Source: Chrysomallon squamiferum
Taxonomy: Eukaryota; Mollusca; Gastropoda; Neomphalida; Peltospiridae
Assembly: GCA_012295275.1 (NCBI GenBank)
Contig: CM022679.1
Coordinates: 24,543,502 to 24,603,501, forward strand
Length of the DNA: 60,000 nucleotides
Direction: 5' to 3'
The translations under genes were made by a program, and so were the position numbers. Every line of letters begins with the position of its first letter. Within the stretch, counting starts at the first letter, position 1. The notes below the pieces were generated by a model. The model made no database searches. It was not told the DNA's origin and saw only the letters and a program-made list of their open reading frames with translations. This document shows positions 21,572 through 35,496 of the stretch, in pieces.

Positions 21572-22206
21572 AGTTTTCCAATGACTTTCTGTAAATTCCA
21601 ATCAAAACTGAATGTGGAAGAAACAGAAGCGCCTACCTTATATTCCTAGTAATTATGACACGCACTAATACTCAATGCCATGTCAATTACATACACATCG
21701 TAAACAAATCAGGCAGTACTCAAATGTCAGTCAATTAGCTGATCTAATAACAACGAGGAATGACGTAATCAATAGAAACAACAGTTAGCAAACCCGAACA
21801 TAACGGTAATTTATTCAAGTACTGCTGCTGTTACTTTTATGTTCAACCTCAACTGCTGATACTAACATCACAATTACTACCACTGCTAGATACACTTAGG
21901 AAAATATGGAGACAGTGAGAGCGGAGAACTGTGGTGCACAAAGAGGACGAAATAGACGAAAAATTACTTGTAAATCCGACTGCATTTCTGTATTTCTTAA
22001 CGATGTAATAATAATAATGATAACAGTTAATAATAAGAAGCTCTAGAGCAAGCATAAATATTACGCATCACTGAAAATAATTTAGTAAACATCATTATGA
22101 AATAAATGAATAAATCGATAAATCGATAAATTAATAAACAAACAAACAAATAAATAAATATTCCGGATCGCCGGACATAAATCAATAAAAATCGCACCTA
22201 TTAATC

Positions 22207-22499
22207 GCCGGGAGTTGTGGCGAGCTCCTGTAATCCAGCTACTTGGAAGCATAGGTCTGTGGACAGCTTGAGTTCGGGGTTCTGCTCTCTGGTGCTCTGT
22301 GTTGATTGGATGTCCGCACTAAGCTCGGCATCGATATGGTTTAACTCGCGGAGGCGAGAGAAACCAGGTTGTCTAAGGAGGGACGTAATGGCCCAGGGCG
22401 GAAACGCAGCAGGCAAAAGTCTCCGTGTCGAGTAGTAGTGGGATCGCGTCCGAGAATAGGCACTGGTTAGCAGCCTAGACAATACAGCTGAACCTTACC
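22207..22499 (+). ncRNA. 7SL: SRP (7SL) RNA, copy 4
   Basis: 293 nt, four-G variant, same as copy 1. Confidence 0.96.
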
Positions 22500-22905
22500 T
22501 TTTTATCAGTTATTATTGTTATTTTCCTTTATGCTCTGAGATTTCCATCTAATCCTTTCGAAATAAAGCGACAAGTGAAACAGTTATTTTCATTGCAAGC
22601 TAATGTTTTCTCTGTCGGAATGCTAGCTGCAAAAGAAAATTAGAATTATGGTGTTTTATTTCGTCATGTTCGCTAATGCGTTAGCTCCGCAGTATTATCC
22701 CTATTTATTATTTCTTTTTATTTCCCTTCCGGATGTGCATATCTCATATGATTAATATTTGTCCTCGATTGTTTGCAATAGCAGTCTCAATAAATTAGAA
22801 CATTTATCCGAAAAACTAATATAATTAACAGAAAATATTTTGAAAGATTCGATAATAATAATAACAATAATTATCAAAAAAAAAAAAAAAAAAAAAAATG
22901 AAAAT

Positions 22906-23023
22906 GTCTACAGCACTCGGTGTTCCCAGGCGGTCACCCATCCAAGTACTAACCGAGCCCTACGTTGCTTAACTTCGGTGATCGGACGAGAACCGGTGTT
23001 TTCAACGTGGTATGGCCGTAGAC
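22906..23023 (-). rRNA. 5S ribosomal RNA, copy 4
   Basis: Identical 118 nt. The 3' flank has lost the aaggaaaatgaaat block and reads aaaatgaaaat, so the terminator T run sits closer. Confidence 0.98.
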
Positions 23024-23523
23024 AACAGTACATCGAAAATAATCGTATACGTGAATAATTTTACGGCGTCAGGTTAACATGATTTCTTTCTTCTTTCGTC
23101 GTTCGTATTATTAGTTGTTTCCAATTCTTATTTCTTCGCTACTGAGAAAACAAAAATAAGCACGTCGATATAATCACGTGGTTGCACTCCGAATCATCGG
23201 TATATTTCACCGCGCTCGGGATTCTTCGGCGAAAATGTGCATTCTCTATATTAAACGGATCAGCAATCGGAAACTGTATCAAGACCAGAACATACCTCCA
23301 CCTCAACTCCGTGTTATTCTTCTCGCGATAAAATCGCACTTATTTATACATGTATCAATAATCCACTGCCCTCTCTTATGCACTGAGTGCACGCCACAAA
23401 CAGTGACGTTATCTCATTTCATTGTCACTGAATACAGTAACGGCCCTTAGTGTTTCGAAGACGTTGTTGTTCACGTACGTTATTGCTGTTGTCGTTACAG
23501 GGAATTCCACTGGTACTATTATT

Positions 23524-23556
<33 letters not shown>

Positions 23557-23859
23557 ATTCTTGCTGCTGCTGCTGCTGCCTTTGATTTCAGTATTATTAG
23601 TATTATAATAATACATTTGTTTTCTTTATTTGTGTATTCAGTCAGTGAGTCAGTCAGTGAAATCATTTATTATTTACAGATTCGTTTCCAGGGATATGGA
23701 AATGGGGAGGAAAAAAAAAAAATGTATCTTTAAAAAATAAATGAAATAAAATAGAATCAAAGAAAATATGGCAATTGTGTGCAGTCACTTTCACGTGATT
23801 TGCATGGCCCTTAAAAGAGCCGCCGTTTCAAAGGCATAATTATGTGCTTTCGGCTCATT

Positions 23860-24162
23860 TCACTGCATGTATTCGTCATCGGATTCCGATTCGGGCGAAA
23901 CGATTGACAATCGCATCCTCAGTTCGGCCACCGTTTCTGCTTTCCAGCAGGCGTATTCGTAGTAGGAATTACGCACACCCTCAACAGTGGCCATTTTCAG
24001 GCGCAAGTTGTATCGGAACGATTTGTGGTTGTCCACTCTGGCTTTGTCGTATCGGAGTTGCAGGTCTTCCAGCTTGCTGTTCAGCATGACAATCTGCTCG
24101 CAGGCTCGTCTGAAGCGATTCTCTGTTTCGTAGAGTGCAGCGTACAGACTGAATTTCTCCAT
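23860..24162 (-). CDS. Array ORF copy 5, 100 aa
   Basis: Protein identical to copy 1; hairpin intact (23821-23806). Confidence 0.66.
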   Translation of the reverse strand: MEKFSLYAALYETENRFRRACEQIVMLNSKLEDLQLRYDKARVDNHKSFRYNLRLKMATVEGVRNSYYEYACWKAETVAELRMRLSIVSPESESDDEYMQ

Positions 24163-24799
24163 AGTTTTCCAATGACTTTCTGTAAATTCCAATCAAAACT
24201 GAATGTGGAAGAAACAGAAGCGCCTACCTTATATTCCTAGTAATTATGACACACGCACTAATACTCAATGCCATGTCAATTACATACACATCGTAAACAA
24301 ATCAGGCAGTACTCAAATGTCAGTCAATTAGCTGATCTAATAACAACGAGGAATGACGTAATCAATAGAAACAACAGTTAGCAAACCCGAACATAACGGT
24401 AATTTATTCAAGTACTGCTGCTGTTACTTTTATGTTCAACCTCAACTGCTGATACTAACATCACAATTACTACCACTGCTAGATACACTTAGGAAAATAT
24501 GGAGACAGTGAGAGCGGAGAACTGTGGTGCACAAAGAGGACGAAATAGACGAAAAATTACTTGTAAATCCGACTGCATTTCTGTATTTCTTAACGATGTA
24601 ATAATAATAATGATAACAGTTAATAATAAGAAGCTCTAGAGCAAGCATAAATATTACGCATCACTGAAAATAATTTAGTAAACATCATTATGAAATAAAT
24701 GAATAAATCGATAAATCGATAAATTAATAAACAAACAAACAAATAAATAAATATTCCGGATCGCCGGACATAAATCAATAAAAATCGCACCTATTAATC

Positions 24800-25093
24800 G
24801 CCGGGAGTTGTGGCGAGCTCCTGTAATCCAGCTACTTGGAAGCATAGGTCTGTGGACAGCTTGAGTTCGGGGGTTCTGCTCTCTGGTGCTCTGTGTTGAT
24901 TGGATGTCCGCACTAAGCTCGGCATCGATATGGTTTAACTCGCGGAGGCGAGAGAAACCAGGTTGTCTAAGGAGGGACGTAATGGCCCAGGGCGGAAACG
25001 CAGCAGGCAAAAGTCTCCGTGTCGAGTAGTAGTGGGATCGCGTCCGAGAATAGGCACTGGTTAGCAGCCTAGACAATACAGCTGAACCTTACC
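24800..25093 (+). ncRNA. 7SL: SRP (7SL) RNA, copy 5
   Basis: 294 nt, five-G variant, with a TTTTT terminator. Confidence 0.96.
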
Positions 25094-25504
25094 TTTTTAT
25101 CAGTTATTATTGTTATTTTCCTTTATGCTCTGAGATTTCCATCTAATCCTTTCGAAATAAAGCGACAAGTGAAACAGTTATTTTCATTGCAAGCTAATGT
25201 TTTCTCTGTCGGAATGCTAGCTGCAAAAGAAAATTAGAATTATGGTGGTGTTTTATTTCGTCATGTTCGCTAATGCGTTAGCTCCGCAGTATTATCCCTA
25301 TTTATTATTTCTTTTTATTTCCCTTCCGGATGTGCATATCTCATATGATTAATATTTGTCCTCGATTGTTTGCAATAGCAGTCTCAATAAATTAGAACAT
25401 TTATCCGAAACTAATATAATTAACAGAAAATATTTTGAAAGATTCGATAATAATAATAACAATAATTATCAAAAAAAAAAAAAAAAAAATAAGGAAAATG
25501 AAAT

Positions 25505-25622
25505 GTCTACAGCACTCGGTGTTCCCAGGCGGTCACCCATCCAAGTACTAACCGAGCCCTACGTTGCTTAACTTCGGTGATCGGACGAGAACCGGTGTTT
25601 TCAACGTGGTATGGCCGTAGAC
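25505..25622 (-). rRNA. 5S ribosomal RNA, copy 5
   Basis: Identical 118 nt; 2599 bp from the previous copy. Confidence 0.98.
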
Positions 25623-26122
25623 AACAGTACATCGAAAATAATCGTATACGTGAATAATTTTACGGCGTCAGGTTAACATGATTTCTTTCTTCTTTCGTCG
25701 TTCGTATTATTAGTTGTTTCCAATTCTTATTTCTTCGCTACTGAGAAAACAAAAATAAGCACGTCGATATAATCACGTGGTTGCACTCCGAATCATCGGT
25801 ATATTTCACCGCGCTCGGGATTCTTCGGCGAAAATGTGCATTCTCTATATTAAACGGATCAGCAATCGGAAACTGTATCAAGACCAGAACATACCTCCAC
25901 CTCAACTCCGTGTTATTCTTCTCGCGATAAAATCGCACTTATTTATACATGTATCAATAATCCACTGCCCTCTCTTATGCACTGAGTGCACGCCACAAAC
26001 AGTGACGTTATCTCATTTCATTGTCACTGAATACAGTAACGGCCCTTAGTGTTTCGAAGACGTTGTTGTTCACGTACGTTATTGCTGTTGTCGTTACAGG
26101 GAATTCCACTGGTACTATTATT

Positions 26123-26161
<39 letters not shown>

Positions 26162-26467
26162 ATTCTTGCTGCTGCTGCTGCTGCCTTTGATTTCAGTATT
26201 ATTAGTATTATAATAATACATTTGTTTTCTTTATTTGTGTATTCAGTCAGTGAGATCAGTCAGTGAAATCATTTATTATTTACAGATTCGTTTCCAGGGA
26301 TATGGAAATGGGGAGGAAAAAAAAAAAAAATGTATCTTTAAAAATAAATGAAATAAAATAGAATCAAAGAAAATATGGCAATTGTGTGCAGTCACTTTCA
26401 CGTGATTTGCATGGCCCTTAAAAAGAGCCGCCGTTTCAAAGGCATAATTATGTGCTTTCGGCTCATT

Positions 26468-26770
26468 TCACTGCATGTATTCGTCATCGGATTCCGATTC
26501 GGGCGAAACGATTGACAATCGCATCCTCAGTTCGGCCACCGTTTCTGCTTTCCAGCAGGCGTATTCGTAGTAGGAATTACGCACACCCTCAACAGTGGCC
26601 ATTTTCAGGCGCAAGTTGTATCGGAACGATTTGTGGTTGTCCACTCTGGCTTTGTCGTATCGGAGTTGCAGGTCTTCCAGCTTGCTGTTCAGCATGACAA
26701 TCTGCTCGCAGGCTCGTCTGAAGCGATTCTCTGTTTCGTAGAGTGCAGCGTACAGACTGAATTTCTCCAT
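26468..26770 (-). CDS. Array ORF copy 6, 100 aa
   Basis: Protein identical to copy 1. The hairpin has one extra T on the minus strand (5-nt loop). Confidence 0.65.
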   Translation of the reverse strand: MEKFSLYAALYETENRFRRACEQIVMLNSKLEDLQLRYDKARVDNHKSFRYNLRLKMATVEGVRNSYYEYACWKAETVAELRMRLSIVSPESESDDEYMQ

Positions 26771-27405
26771 AGTTTTCCAATGACTTTCTGTAAATTCCAA
26801 TCAAAACTGAATGTGGAAGAAACAGAAGCGCCTACCTTATATTCCTAGTAATTATGACACGCACTAATACTCAATGCCATGTCAATTACATACACATCGT
26901 AAACAAATCAGGCAGTACTCAAATGTCAGTCAATTAGCTGATCTAATAACAACGAGGAATGACGTAATCAATAGAAACAACAGTTAGCAAACCCGAACAT
27001 AACGGTAATTTATTCAAGTACTGCTGCTGTTACTTTTATGTTTAACCTCAACTGCTGATACTAACATCACAATTACTACCACTGCTAGATACACTTAGGA
27101 AAATATGGAGACAGTGAGAGCGGAGAACTGTGGTGCACAAAGAGGACGAAATAGACGAAAAATTACTTGTAAATCCGACTGCATTTCTGTATTTCTTAAC
27201 GATGTAATAATAATAATGATAACAGTTAATAATAAGAAGCTCTAGAGCAAGCATAAATATTACGCATCACTGAAAATAATTTAGTAAACATCATTATGAA
27301 ATAAATGAATAAATCGATAAATCGATAAATTAATAAACAAACAAACAAATAAATAAATATTCCGGATCGCCGGACATAAATCAATAAAAATCGCACCTAT
27401 TAATC

Positions 27406-27699
27406 GCCGGGAGTTGTGGCGAGCTCCTGTAATCCAGCTACTTGGAAGCATAGGTCTGTGGACAGCTTGAGTTCGGGGGTTCTGCTCTCTGGTGCTCTGT
27501 GTTGATTGGATGTCCGCACTAAGCTCGGCATCGATATGGTTTAACTCGCGGAGGCGAGAGAAACCAGGTTGTCTAAGGAGGGACGTAATGGCCCAGGGCG
27601 GAAACGCAGCAGGCAAAAGTCTCCGTGTCGAGTAGTAGTGGGATCGCGTCCGAGAATAGGCACTGGTTAGCAGCCTAGACAATACAGCTGAACCTTACC
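27406..27699 (+). ncRNA. 7SL: SRP (7SL) RNA, copy 6
   Basis: 294 nt, five-G variant. Confidence 0.96.
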
Positions 27700-28104
27700 T
27701 TTTTATCAGTTATTATTGTTATTTTCCTTTATGCTCTGAGATTTCCATCTAATCCTTTCGAAATAAAGCGACAAGTGAAACAGTTATTTTCATTGCAAGC
27801 TAATGTTTTCTCTGTCGGAATGCTAGCTGCAAAAAGAAAATTAGAATTATGGTGTTTTATTTCGTCATGTTCGCTAATGCGTTAGCTCCGCAGTATTATC
27901 CCTATTTATTATTTCTTTTTATTTCCCTTCCGGATGTGCATATCTCATATGATTAATATTTGTCCTCGATTGTTTGCAATAGCAGTCTCAATAAATTAGA
28001 ACATTTATCCGAAACTAATATAATTAACAGAAAATATTTTGAAAGATTCGATAATAATAACAACAATAATTATCAAAAAAAAAAAAAAAAAAAAAAAATG
28101 AAAT

Positions 28105-28222
28105 GTCTACAGCACTCGGTGTTCCCAGGCGGTCACCCATCCAAGTACTAACCGAGCCCTACGTTGCTTAACTTCGGTGATCGGACGAGAACCGGTGTTT
28201 TCAACGTGGTATGGCCGTAGAC
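28105..28222 (-). rRNA. 5S ribosomal RNA, copy 6
   Basis: Identical 118 nt. The 3' flank lacks the aaggaa block. From here rightward the poly(A)-adjacent triplets switch from aataacaat to aacaacaat. Confidence 0.98.
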
Positions 28223-28722
28223 AACAGTACATCGAAAATAATCGTATACGTGAATAATTTTACGGCGTCAGGTTAACATGATTTCTTTCTTCTTTCGTCG
28301 TTCGTATTATTAGTTGTTTCCAATTCTTATTTCTTCGCTACTGAGAAAACAAAAATAAGCACGTCGATATAATCACGTGGTTGCACTCCGAATCATCGGT
28401 ATATTTCACCGCGCTCGGGAGTCTTCGGCGAAAATGTGCATTCTCTATATTAAACGGATCAGCAATCGGAAACTGTATCAAGACCAGAACATACCTCCAC
28501 GTCAACTCCGTGTTATTCTTCTCGCGATAAAATCGCACTTATTTATACATGTATCAATAATCCACTGCCCTCTCTTATGCACTGAGTGCACGCCACAAAC
28601 AGTGACGTTATCTCATTTCATTGTCACTGAATACAGTAACGGCCCTTAGTGTTTCGAAGACGTTGTTGTTCACGTACGTTATTGCTGTTGTCGTTACAGG
28701 GAATTCCACTGGTACTATTATT

Positions 28723-28758
<36 letters not shown>

Positions 28759-29065
28759 ATTCTTGCTGCTGCTGCTGCTGCCTTTGATTTCAGTATTATT
28801 AGTATTATAATAATACATTTGTTTTCTTTATTTGTGTTCATTCAGTCAGTGAGTCAGTCAGTGAAATCATTTATTATTTACAGATTCGTTTCCAGGGATA
28901 TGGAAATGGGGAGGAAAAAAAAAAAAAATGTATCTTTAAAAAATAAATGAAATAAAATAGAATCAAAGAAAATATGGCAATTGTGTGCAGTCACTTTCAC
29001 GTGATTTGCATGGCCCTTAAAAGAGCCGCCGTTTCAAAGGCATAATTATGTGCTTTCGGCTCATT

Positions 29066-29368
29066 TCACTGCATGTATTCGTCATCGGATTCCGATTCGG
29101 GCGAAACGATTGACAATCGCATCCTCAGTTCGGCCACCGTTTCTGCTTTCCAGCAGGCGTATTCGTAGTAGGAATTACGCACACCCTCAACAGTGGCCAT
29201 TTTCAGGCGCAAGTTGTATCGGAACGATTTGTGGTTGTCCACTCTGGCTTTGTCGTATCGGAGTTGCAGGTCTTCCAGCTTGCTGTTCAGCATGACAATC
29301 TGCTCGCAGGCTCGTCTGAAGCGATTCTCTGTTTCGTAGAGTGCAGCGTACAGACTGAATTTCTCCAT
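29066..29368 (-). CDS. Array ORF copy 7, 100 aa
   Basis: Protein identical to copy 1; hairpin intact (29027-29012). Confidence 0.66.
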   Translation of the reverse strand: MEKFSLYAALYETENRFRRACEQIVMLNSKLEDLQLRYDKARVDNHKSFRYNLRLKMATVEGVRNSYYEYACWKAETVAELRMRLSIVSPESESDDEYMQ

Positions 29369-30003
29369 AGTTTTCCAATGACTTTCTGTAAATTCCAATC
29401 AAAACTGAATGTGGAAGAAACAGAAGCGCCTACCTTATATTCCTAGTAATTATGACACGCACTAATACTCAATGCCATGTCAATTACATACACATCGTAA
29501 ACAAATCAGGCAGTACTCAAATGTCAGTCAATTAGCTGATCTAATAACAACGAGGAATGACGTAATCAATAGAAACAACAGTTAGCAAACCCGAACATAA
29601 CGGTAATTTATTCAAGTACTGCTGCTGTTACTTTTATGTTTAACCTCAACTGCTGATACTAACATCACAATTACTACCACTGCTAGATACACTTAGGAAA
29701 ATATGGAGACAGTGAGAGCGGAGAACTGTGGTGCACAAAGAGGACGAAATAGACGAAAAATTACTTGTAAATCCGACTGCATTTCTGTATTTCTTAACGA
29801 TGTAATAATAATAATGATAACAGTTAATAATAAGAAGCTCTAGAGCAAGCATAAATATTACGCATCACTGAAAATAATTTAGTAAACATCATTATGAAAT
29901 AAATGAATAAATCGATAAATCGATAAATTAATAAACAAACAAACAAATAAATAAATATTCCGGATCGCCGGACATAAATCAATAAAAATCGCACCTATTA
30001 ATC

Positions 30004-30297
30004 GCCGGGAGTTGTGGCGAGCTCCTGTAATCCAGCTACTTGGAAGCATAGGTCTGTGGACAGCTTGAGTTCGGGGTTCTGCTCTCTGGTGCTCTGTGTT
30101 GATTGGATGTCCGCACTAAGCTCGGCATCGATATGGTTTAACTCGGCGGAGGCGAGAGAAACCAGGTTGTCTAAGGAGGGACGTAATGGCCCAGGGCGGA
30201 AACGCAGCAGGCAAAAGTCTCCGTGTCGAGTAGTAGTGGGATCGCGTCCGAGAATAGGCACTGGTTAGCAGCCTAGACAATACAGCTGAACCTTACC
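30004..30297 (+). ncRNA. 7SL: SRP (7SL) RNA, copy 7
   Basis: 294 nt. Four-G variant with a unique extra G in the S domain (ctcggcggaggcg instead of ctcgcggaggcg), which would add a bulge. Confidence 0.94.
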
Positions 30298-30713
30298 TTT
30301 TTATCAGTTATTATTGTTATTTTCCTTTATGCTCTGAGATTTCCATCTAATCCTTTCGAAATAAAGCGACAAGTGAAACAGTTATTTTCATTGCAAGCTA
30401 ATGTTTTCTCTGTCGGAATGCTAGCTGCAAAAGAAAATTAGAATTATGGTGTTTTATTTCGTCATGTTCGCTAATGCGTTAGCTCCGCAGTATTATCCCT
30501 ATTTATTATTTCTTTTTTTTTTCCCTTCCGGATGTGCATATCTCATATGATTAATATTTGTCCTCGATTGTTTGCAATAGCAGTCTCAATAAATTAGAAC
30601 ATTTATCCGAAACTAATATAATTAACAGAAAATATTTTGAAAGATTCGATAATAATAACAACAATAATTATCAAAAAAAAAAAAAAAAAAAAAAAAAATA
30701 AGGAAAATGAAAT

Positions 30714-30831
30714 GTCTACAGCACTCGGTGTTCCCAGGCGGTCACCCATCCAAGTACTAACCGAGCCCTACGTTGCTTAACTTCGGTGATCGGACGAGAA
30801 CCGGTGTTTTCAACGTGGTATGGCCGTAGAC
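30714..30831 (-). rRNA. 5S ribosomal RNA, copy 7
   Basis: Identical 118 nt; 2609 bp from the previous copy, the longest spacing, mainly from a longer poly(A) tract. Confidence 0.98.
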
Positions 30832-31334
30832 AACAGTACATCGAAAATAATCGTATACGTGAATAATTTTACGGCGTCAGGTTAACATGATTTCTTTCTT
30901 CTTTCGTCGTTCGTATTATTAGTTGTTTCCAATTCTTATTTCTTCGCTACTGAGAAAACAAAAAAAATAAGCACGTCGATATAATCACGTGGTTGCACTC
31001 CGAATCATCGGTATATTTCACCGCGCTCGGGAGTCTTCGGCGAAAATGTGCATTCTCTATATTAAACGGATCAGCAATCGGAAACTGTATCAAGACCAGA
31101 ACATACCTCCACGTCAACTCCGTGTTATTCTTCTCGCGATAAAATCGCACTTATTTATACATGTATCAATAATCCACTGCCCTCTCTTATGCACTGAGTG
31201 CACGCCACAAACAGTGACGTTATCTCATTTCATTGTCACTGAATACAGTAACGGCCCTTAGTGTTTCGAAGACGTTGTTGTTCACGTACGTTATTGCTGT
31301 TGTCGTTACAGGGAATTCCACTGGTACTATTATT

Positions 31335-31370
<36 letters not shown>

Positions 31371-31660
31371 ATTCTTGCTGCTGCTGCTGCTGCCTTTGAT
31401 TTCAGTATTATTAGTATTATAATAATACATTTGTTTTCTTTATTTGTGTATTCAGTCAGTGAAATCATTTATTATTTACAGATTCGTTTCCAGGGATATG
31501 GAAATGGGGAGGAAAAAAAAAAATGTATCTTTAAAAAATAAATGAAATAAAATAGAATCAAAGAAAATATGGCAATTGTGTGCAGTCACTTTCACGTGAT
31601 TTGCATGGCCCTTAAAAGAGCCGCCGTTTCAAAGGCATAATTATGTGCTTTCGGCTCATT

Positions 31661-31963
31661 TCACTGCATGTATTCGTCATCGGATTCCGATTCGGGCGAA
31701 ACGATTGACAATCGCATCCTCAGTTCGGCCACCGTTTCTGCTTTCCAGCAGGCGTATTCGTAGTAGGAATTACGCACACCCTCAACAGTGGCCATTTTCA
31801 GGCGCAAGTTGTATCGGAACGATTTGTGGTTGTCCACTCTGGCTTTGTCGTATCGGAGTTGCAGGTCTTCCAGCTTGCTGTTCAGCATGACAATCTGCTC
31901 GCAGGCTCGTCTGAAGCGATTCTCTGTTTCGTAGAGTGCAGCGTACAGACTGAATTTCTCCAT
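31661..31963 (-). CDS. Array ORF copy 8, 100 aa
   Basis: Protein identical to copy 1. The spacer downstream lacks one gagtcagtcagt step (31450). Confidence 0.66.
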   Translation of the reverse strand: MEKFSLYAALYETENRFRRACEQIVMLNSKLEDLQLRYDKARVDNHKSFRYNLRLKMATVEGVRNSYYEYACWKAETVAELRMRLSIVSPESESDDEYMQ

Positions 31964-32598
31964 AGTTTTCCAATGACTTTCTGTAAATTCCAATCAAAAC
32001 TGAATGTGGAAGAAACAGAAGCGCCTACCTTATATTCCTAGTAATTATGACACGCACTAATACTCAATGCCATGTCAATTACATACACATCGTAAACAAA
32101 TCAGGCAGTACTCAAATGTCAGTCAATTAGCTGATCTAATAACAACGAGGAATGACGTAATCAATAGAAACAACAGTTAGCAAACCCGAACATAACGGTA
32201 ATTTATTCAAGTACTGCTGCTGTTACTTTTATGTTTAACCTCAACTGCTGATACTAACATCACAATTACTACCACTGCTAGATACACTTAGGAAAATATG
32301 GAGACAGTGAGAGCGGAGAACTGTGGTGCACAAAGAGGACGAAATAGACGAAAAATTACTTGTAAATCCGACTGCATTTCTGTATTTCTTAACGATGTAA
32401 TAATAATAATGATAACAGTTAATAATAAGAAGCTCTAGAGCAAGCATAAATATTACGCATCACTGAAAATAATTTAGTAAACATCATTATGAAATAAATG
32501 AATAAATCGATAAATCGATAAATTAATAAACAAACAAACAAATAAATAAATATTCCGGATCGCCGGACATAAATCAATAAAAATCGCACCTATTAATC

Positions 32599-32895
32599 GC
32601 CGGGAGTTGTGGCGAGCTCCTGTAATCCAGCTACTTGGAAGCATAGGTCTGTGGACAGCTTGAGTTCGGGGGTTCTGCTCTCTGGTGCTCTGTGTTGATT
32701 GGATGTCCGCACTAAGCTCGGCATCGATATGGTTTAACTCGCGGAGGCGAGAGAAACCAGGTTGTCTAAGGAGGGACGTAATGGCCCAGGGCGGAAACGC
32801 AGCAGGCAAAAAAAGTCTCCGTGTCGAGTAGTAGTGGGATCGCGTCCGAGAATAGGCACTGGTTAGCAGCCTAGACAATACAGCTGAACCTTACC
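32599..32895 (+). ncRNA. 7SL: SRP (7SL) RNA, copy 8
   Basis: 297 nt. Five-G variant plus three extra A after helix 8 (caggcaaaaaaagtc). Confidence 0.94.
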
Positions 32896-33301
32896 TTTTA
32901 TCAGTTATTATTGTTATTTTCCTTTATGCTCTGAGATTTCCATCTAATCCTTTCGAAATAAAGCGACAAGTGAAACAGTTATTTTCATTGCAAGCTAATG
33001 TTTTCTCTGTCGGAATGCTAGCTGCAAAAGAAAATTAGAATTATGGTGTTTTATTTCGTCATGTTCGCTAATGCGTTAGCTCCGCAGTATTATCCCTATT
33101 TATTATTTCTTTTATTTCCCTTCCGGATGTGCATATCTCATATGATTAATATTTGTCCTCGATTGTTTGCAATAGCAGTCTCAATAAATTAGAACATTTA
33201 TCCGAAACTAATATAATTAACAGAAAATATTTTGAAAGATTCGATAATAATAACAACAATAATTATCAAAAAAAAAAAAAAAAAAAAGGAAAAAATGAAA
33301 T

Positions 33302-33419
33302 GTCTACAGCACTCGGTGTTCCCAGGCGGTCACCCATCCAAGTACTAACCGAGCCCTACGTTGCTTAACTTCGGTGATCGGACGAGAACCGGTGTTTTCA
33401 ACGTGGTATGGCCGTAGAC
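33302..33419 (-). rRNA. 5S ribosomal RNA, copy 8
   Basis: Identical 118 nt; 2588 bp from the previous copy, the shortest spacing. Confidence 0.98.
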
Positions 33420-33920
33420 AACAGTACATCGAAAATAATCGTATACGTGAATAATTTTACGGCGTCAGGTTAACATGATTTCTTTCTTCTTTCGTCGTTC
33501 GTATTATTAGTTGTTTCCAATTCTTATTTCTTCGCTACTGAGAAAACAAAAAAAAAGCACGTCGATATAATCACGTGGTTGCACTCCGAATCATCGGTAT
33601 ATTTCACCGCGCTCGGGAGTCTTCGGCGAAAATGTGCATTCTCTATATTAAACGGATCAGCAATCGGAAACTGTATCAAGACCAGAACATACCTCCACGT
33701 CAACTCCGTGTTATTCTTCTCGCGATAAAATCGCACTTATTTATACATGTATCAATAATCCACTGCCCTCTCTTATGCACTGAGTGCACGCCACAAACAG
33801 TGACGTTATCTCATTTCATTGTCACTGAATACAGTAACGGCCCTTAGTGTTTCGAAGACGTTGTTGTTCACGTACGTTATTGCTGTTGTCGTTACAGGGA
33901 ATTCCACTGGTACTATTATT

Positions 33921-33962
<42 letters not shown>

Positions 33963-34264
33963 GCTGCTGCTGCTGCTGCTGCTTTTTGATTTCAGTATTA
34001 TTAGTATTATAATAATACATTTGTTTTCTTTATTTGTGTATTCAGTCAGTGAGTCAGTCAGTGAAATCATTTATTATTTACAGATTCGTTTCCAGGGATA
34101 TGGAAATGGGGAGGAAAAAAAAAAAAAATGTATCTTTAAAAATAAATGAAATAAAATAGAATCAAAGAAAATATGGCAATTGTGTGCAGTCACTTTCACG
34201 TGATTTGCATGGCCCTTAAAAGAGCCGCCGTTTCAAAGGCATAATTATGTGCTTTCGGCTCATT

Positions 34265-34567
34265 TCACTGCATGTATTCGTCATCGGATTCCGATTCGGG
34301 CGAAACGATTGACAATCGCATCCTCAGTTCGGCCACCGTTTCTGCTTTCCAGCAGGCGTATTCGTAGTAGGAATTACGCACACCCTCAACAGTGGCCATT
34401 TTCAGGCGCAAGTTGTATCGGAACGATTTGTGGTTGTCCACTCTGGCTTTGTCGTATCGGAGTTGCAGGTCTTCCAGCTTGCTGTTCAGCATGACAATCT
34501 GCTCGCAGGCTCGTCTGAAGCGATTCTCTGTTTCGTAGAGTGCAGCGTACAGACTGAATTTCTCCAT
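34265..34567 (-). CDS. Array ORF copy 9, 100 aa
   Basis: Protein identical to copy 1. The neighbouring TTG/CTG tract is fused in this unit. Confidence 0.66.
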   Translation of the reverse strand: MEKFSLYAALYETENRFRRACEQIVMLNSKLEDLQLRYDKARVDNHKSFRYNLRLKMATVEGVRNSYYEYACWKAETVAELRMRLSIVSPESESDDEYMQ

Positions 34568-35202
34568 AGTTTTCCAATGACTTTCTGTAAATTCCAATCA
34601 AAACTGAATGTGGAAGAAACAGAAGCGCCTACCTTATATTCCTAGTAATTATGACACGCACTAATACTCAATGCCATGTCAATTACATACACATCGTAAA
34701 CAAATCAGGCAGTACTCAAATGTCAGTCAATTAGCTGATCTAATAACAACGAGGAATGACGTAATCAATAGAAACAACAGTTAGCAAACCCGAACATAAC
34801 GGTAATTTATTCAAGTACTGCTGCTGTTACTTTTATGTTTAACCTCAACTGCTGATACTAACATCACAATTACTACCACTGCTAGATACACTTAGGAAAA
34901 TATGGAGACAGTGAGAGCGGAGAACTGTGGTGCACAAAGAGGACGAAATAGACGAAAAATTACTTGTAAATCCGACTGCATTTCTGTATTTCTTAACGAT
35001 GTAATAATAATAATGATAACAGTTAATAATAAGAAGCTCTAGAGCAAGCATAAATATTACGCATCACTGAAAATAATTTAGTAAACATCATTATGAAATA
35101 AATGAATAAATCGATAAATCGATAAATTAATAAACAAACAAACAAATAAATAAATATTCCGGATCGCCGGACATAAATCAATAAAAATCGCACCTATTAA
35201 TC

Positions 35203-35496
35203 GCCGGGAGTTGTGGCGAGCTCCTGTAATCCAGCTACTTGGAAGCATAGGTCTGTGGACAGCTTGAGTTCGGGGGTTCTGCTCTCTGGTGCTCTGTGTT
35301 GATTGGATGTCCGCACTAAGCTCGGCATCGATATGGTTTAACTCGCGGAGGCGAGAGAAACCAGGTTGTCTAAGGAGGGACGTAATGGCCCAGGGCGGAA
35401 ACGCAGCAGGCAAAAGTCTCCGTGTCGAGTAGTAGTGGGATCGCGTCCGAGAATAGGCACTGGTTAGCAGCCTAGACAATACAGCTGAACCTTACC
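35203..35496 (+). ncRNA. 7SL: SRP (7SL) RNA, copy 9
   Basis: 294 nt, five-G variant. Confidence 0.96.
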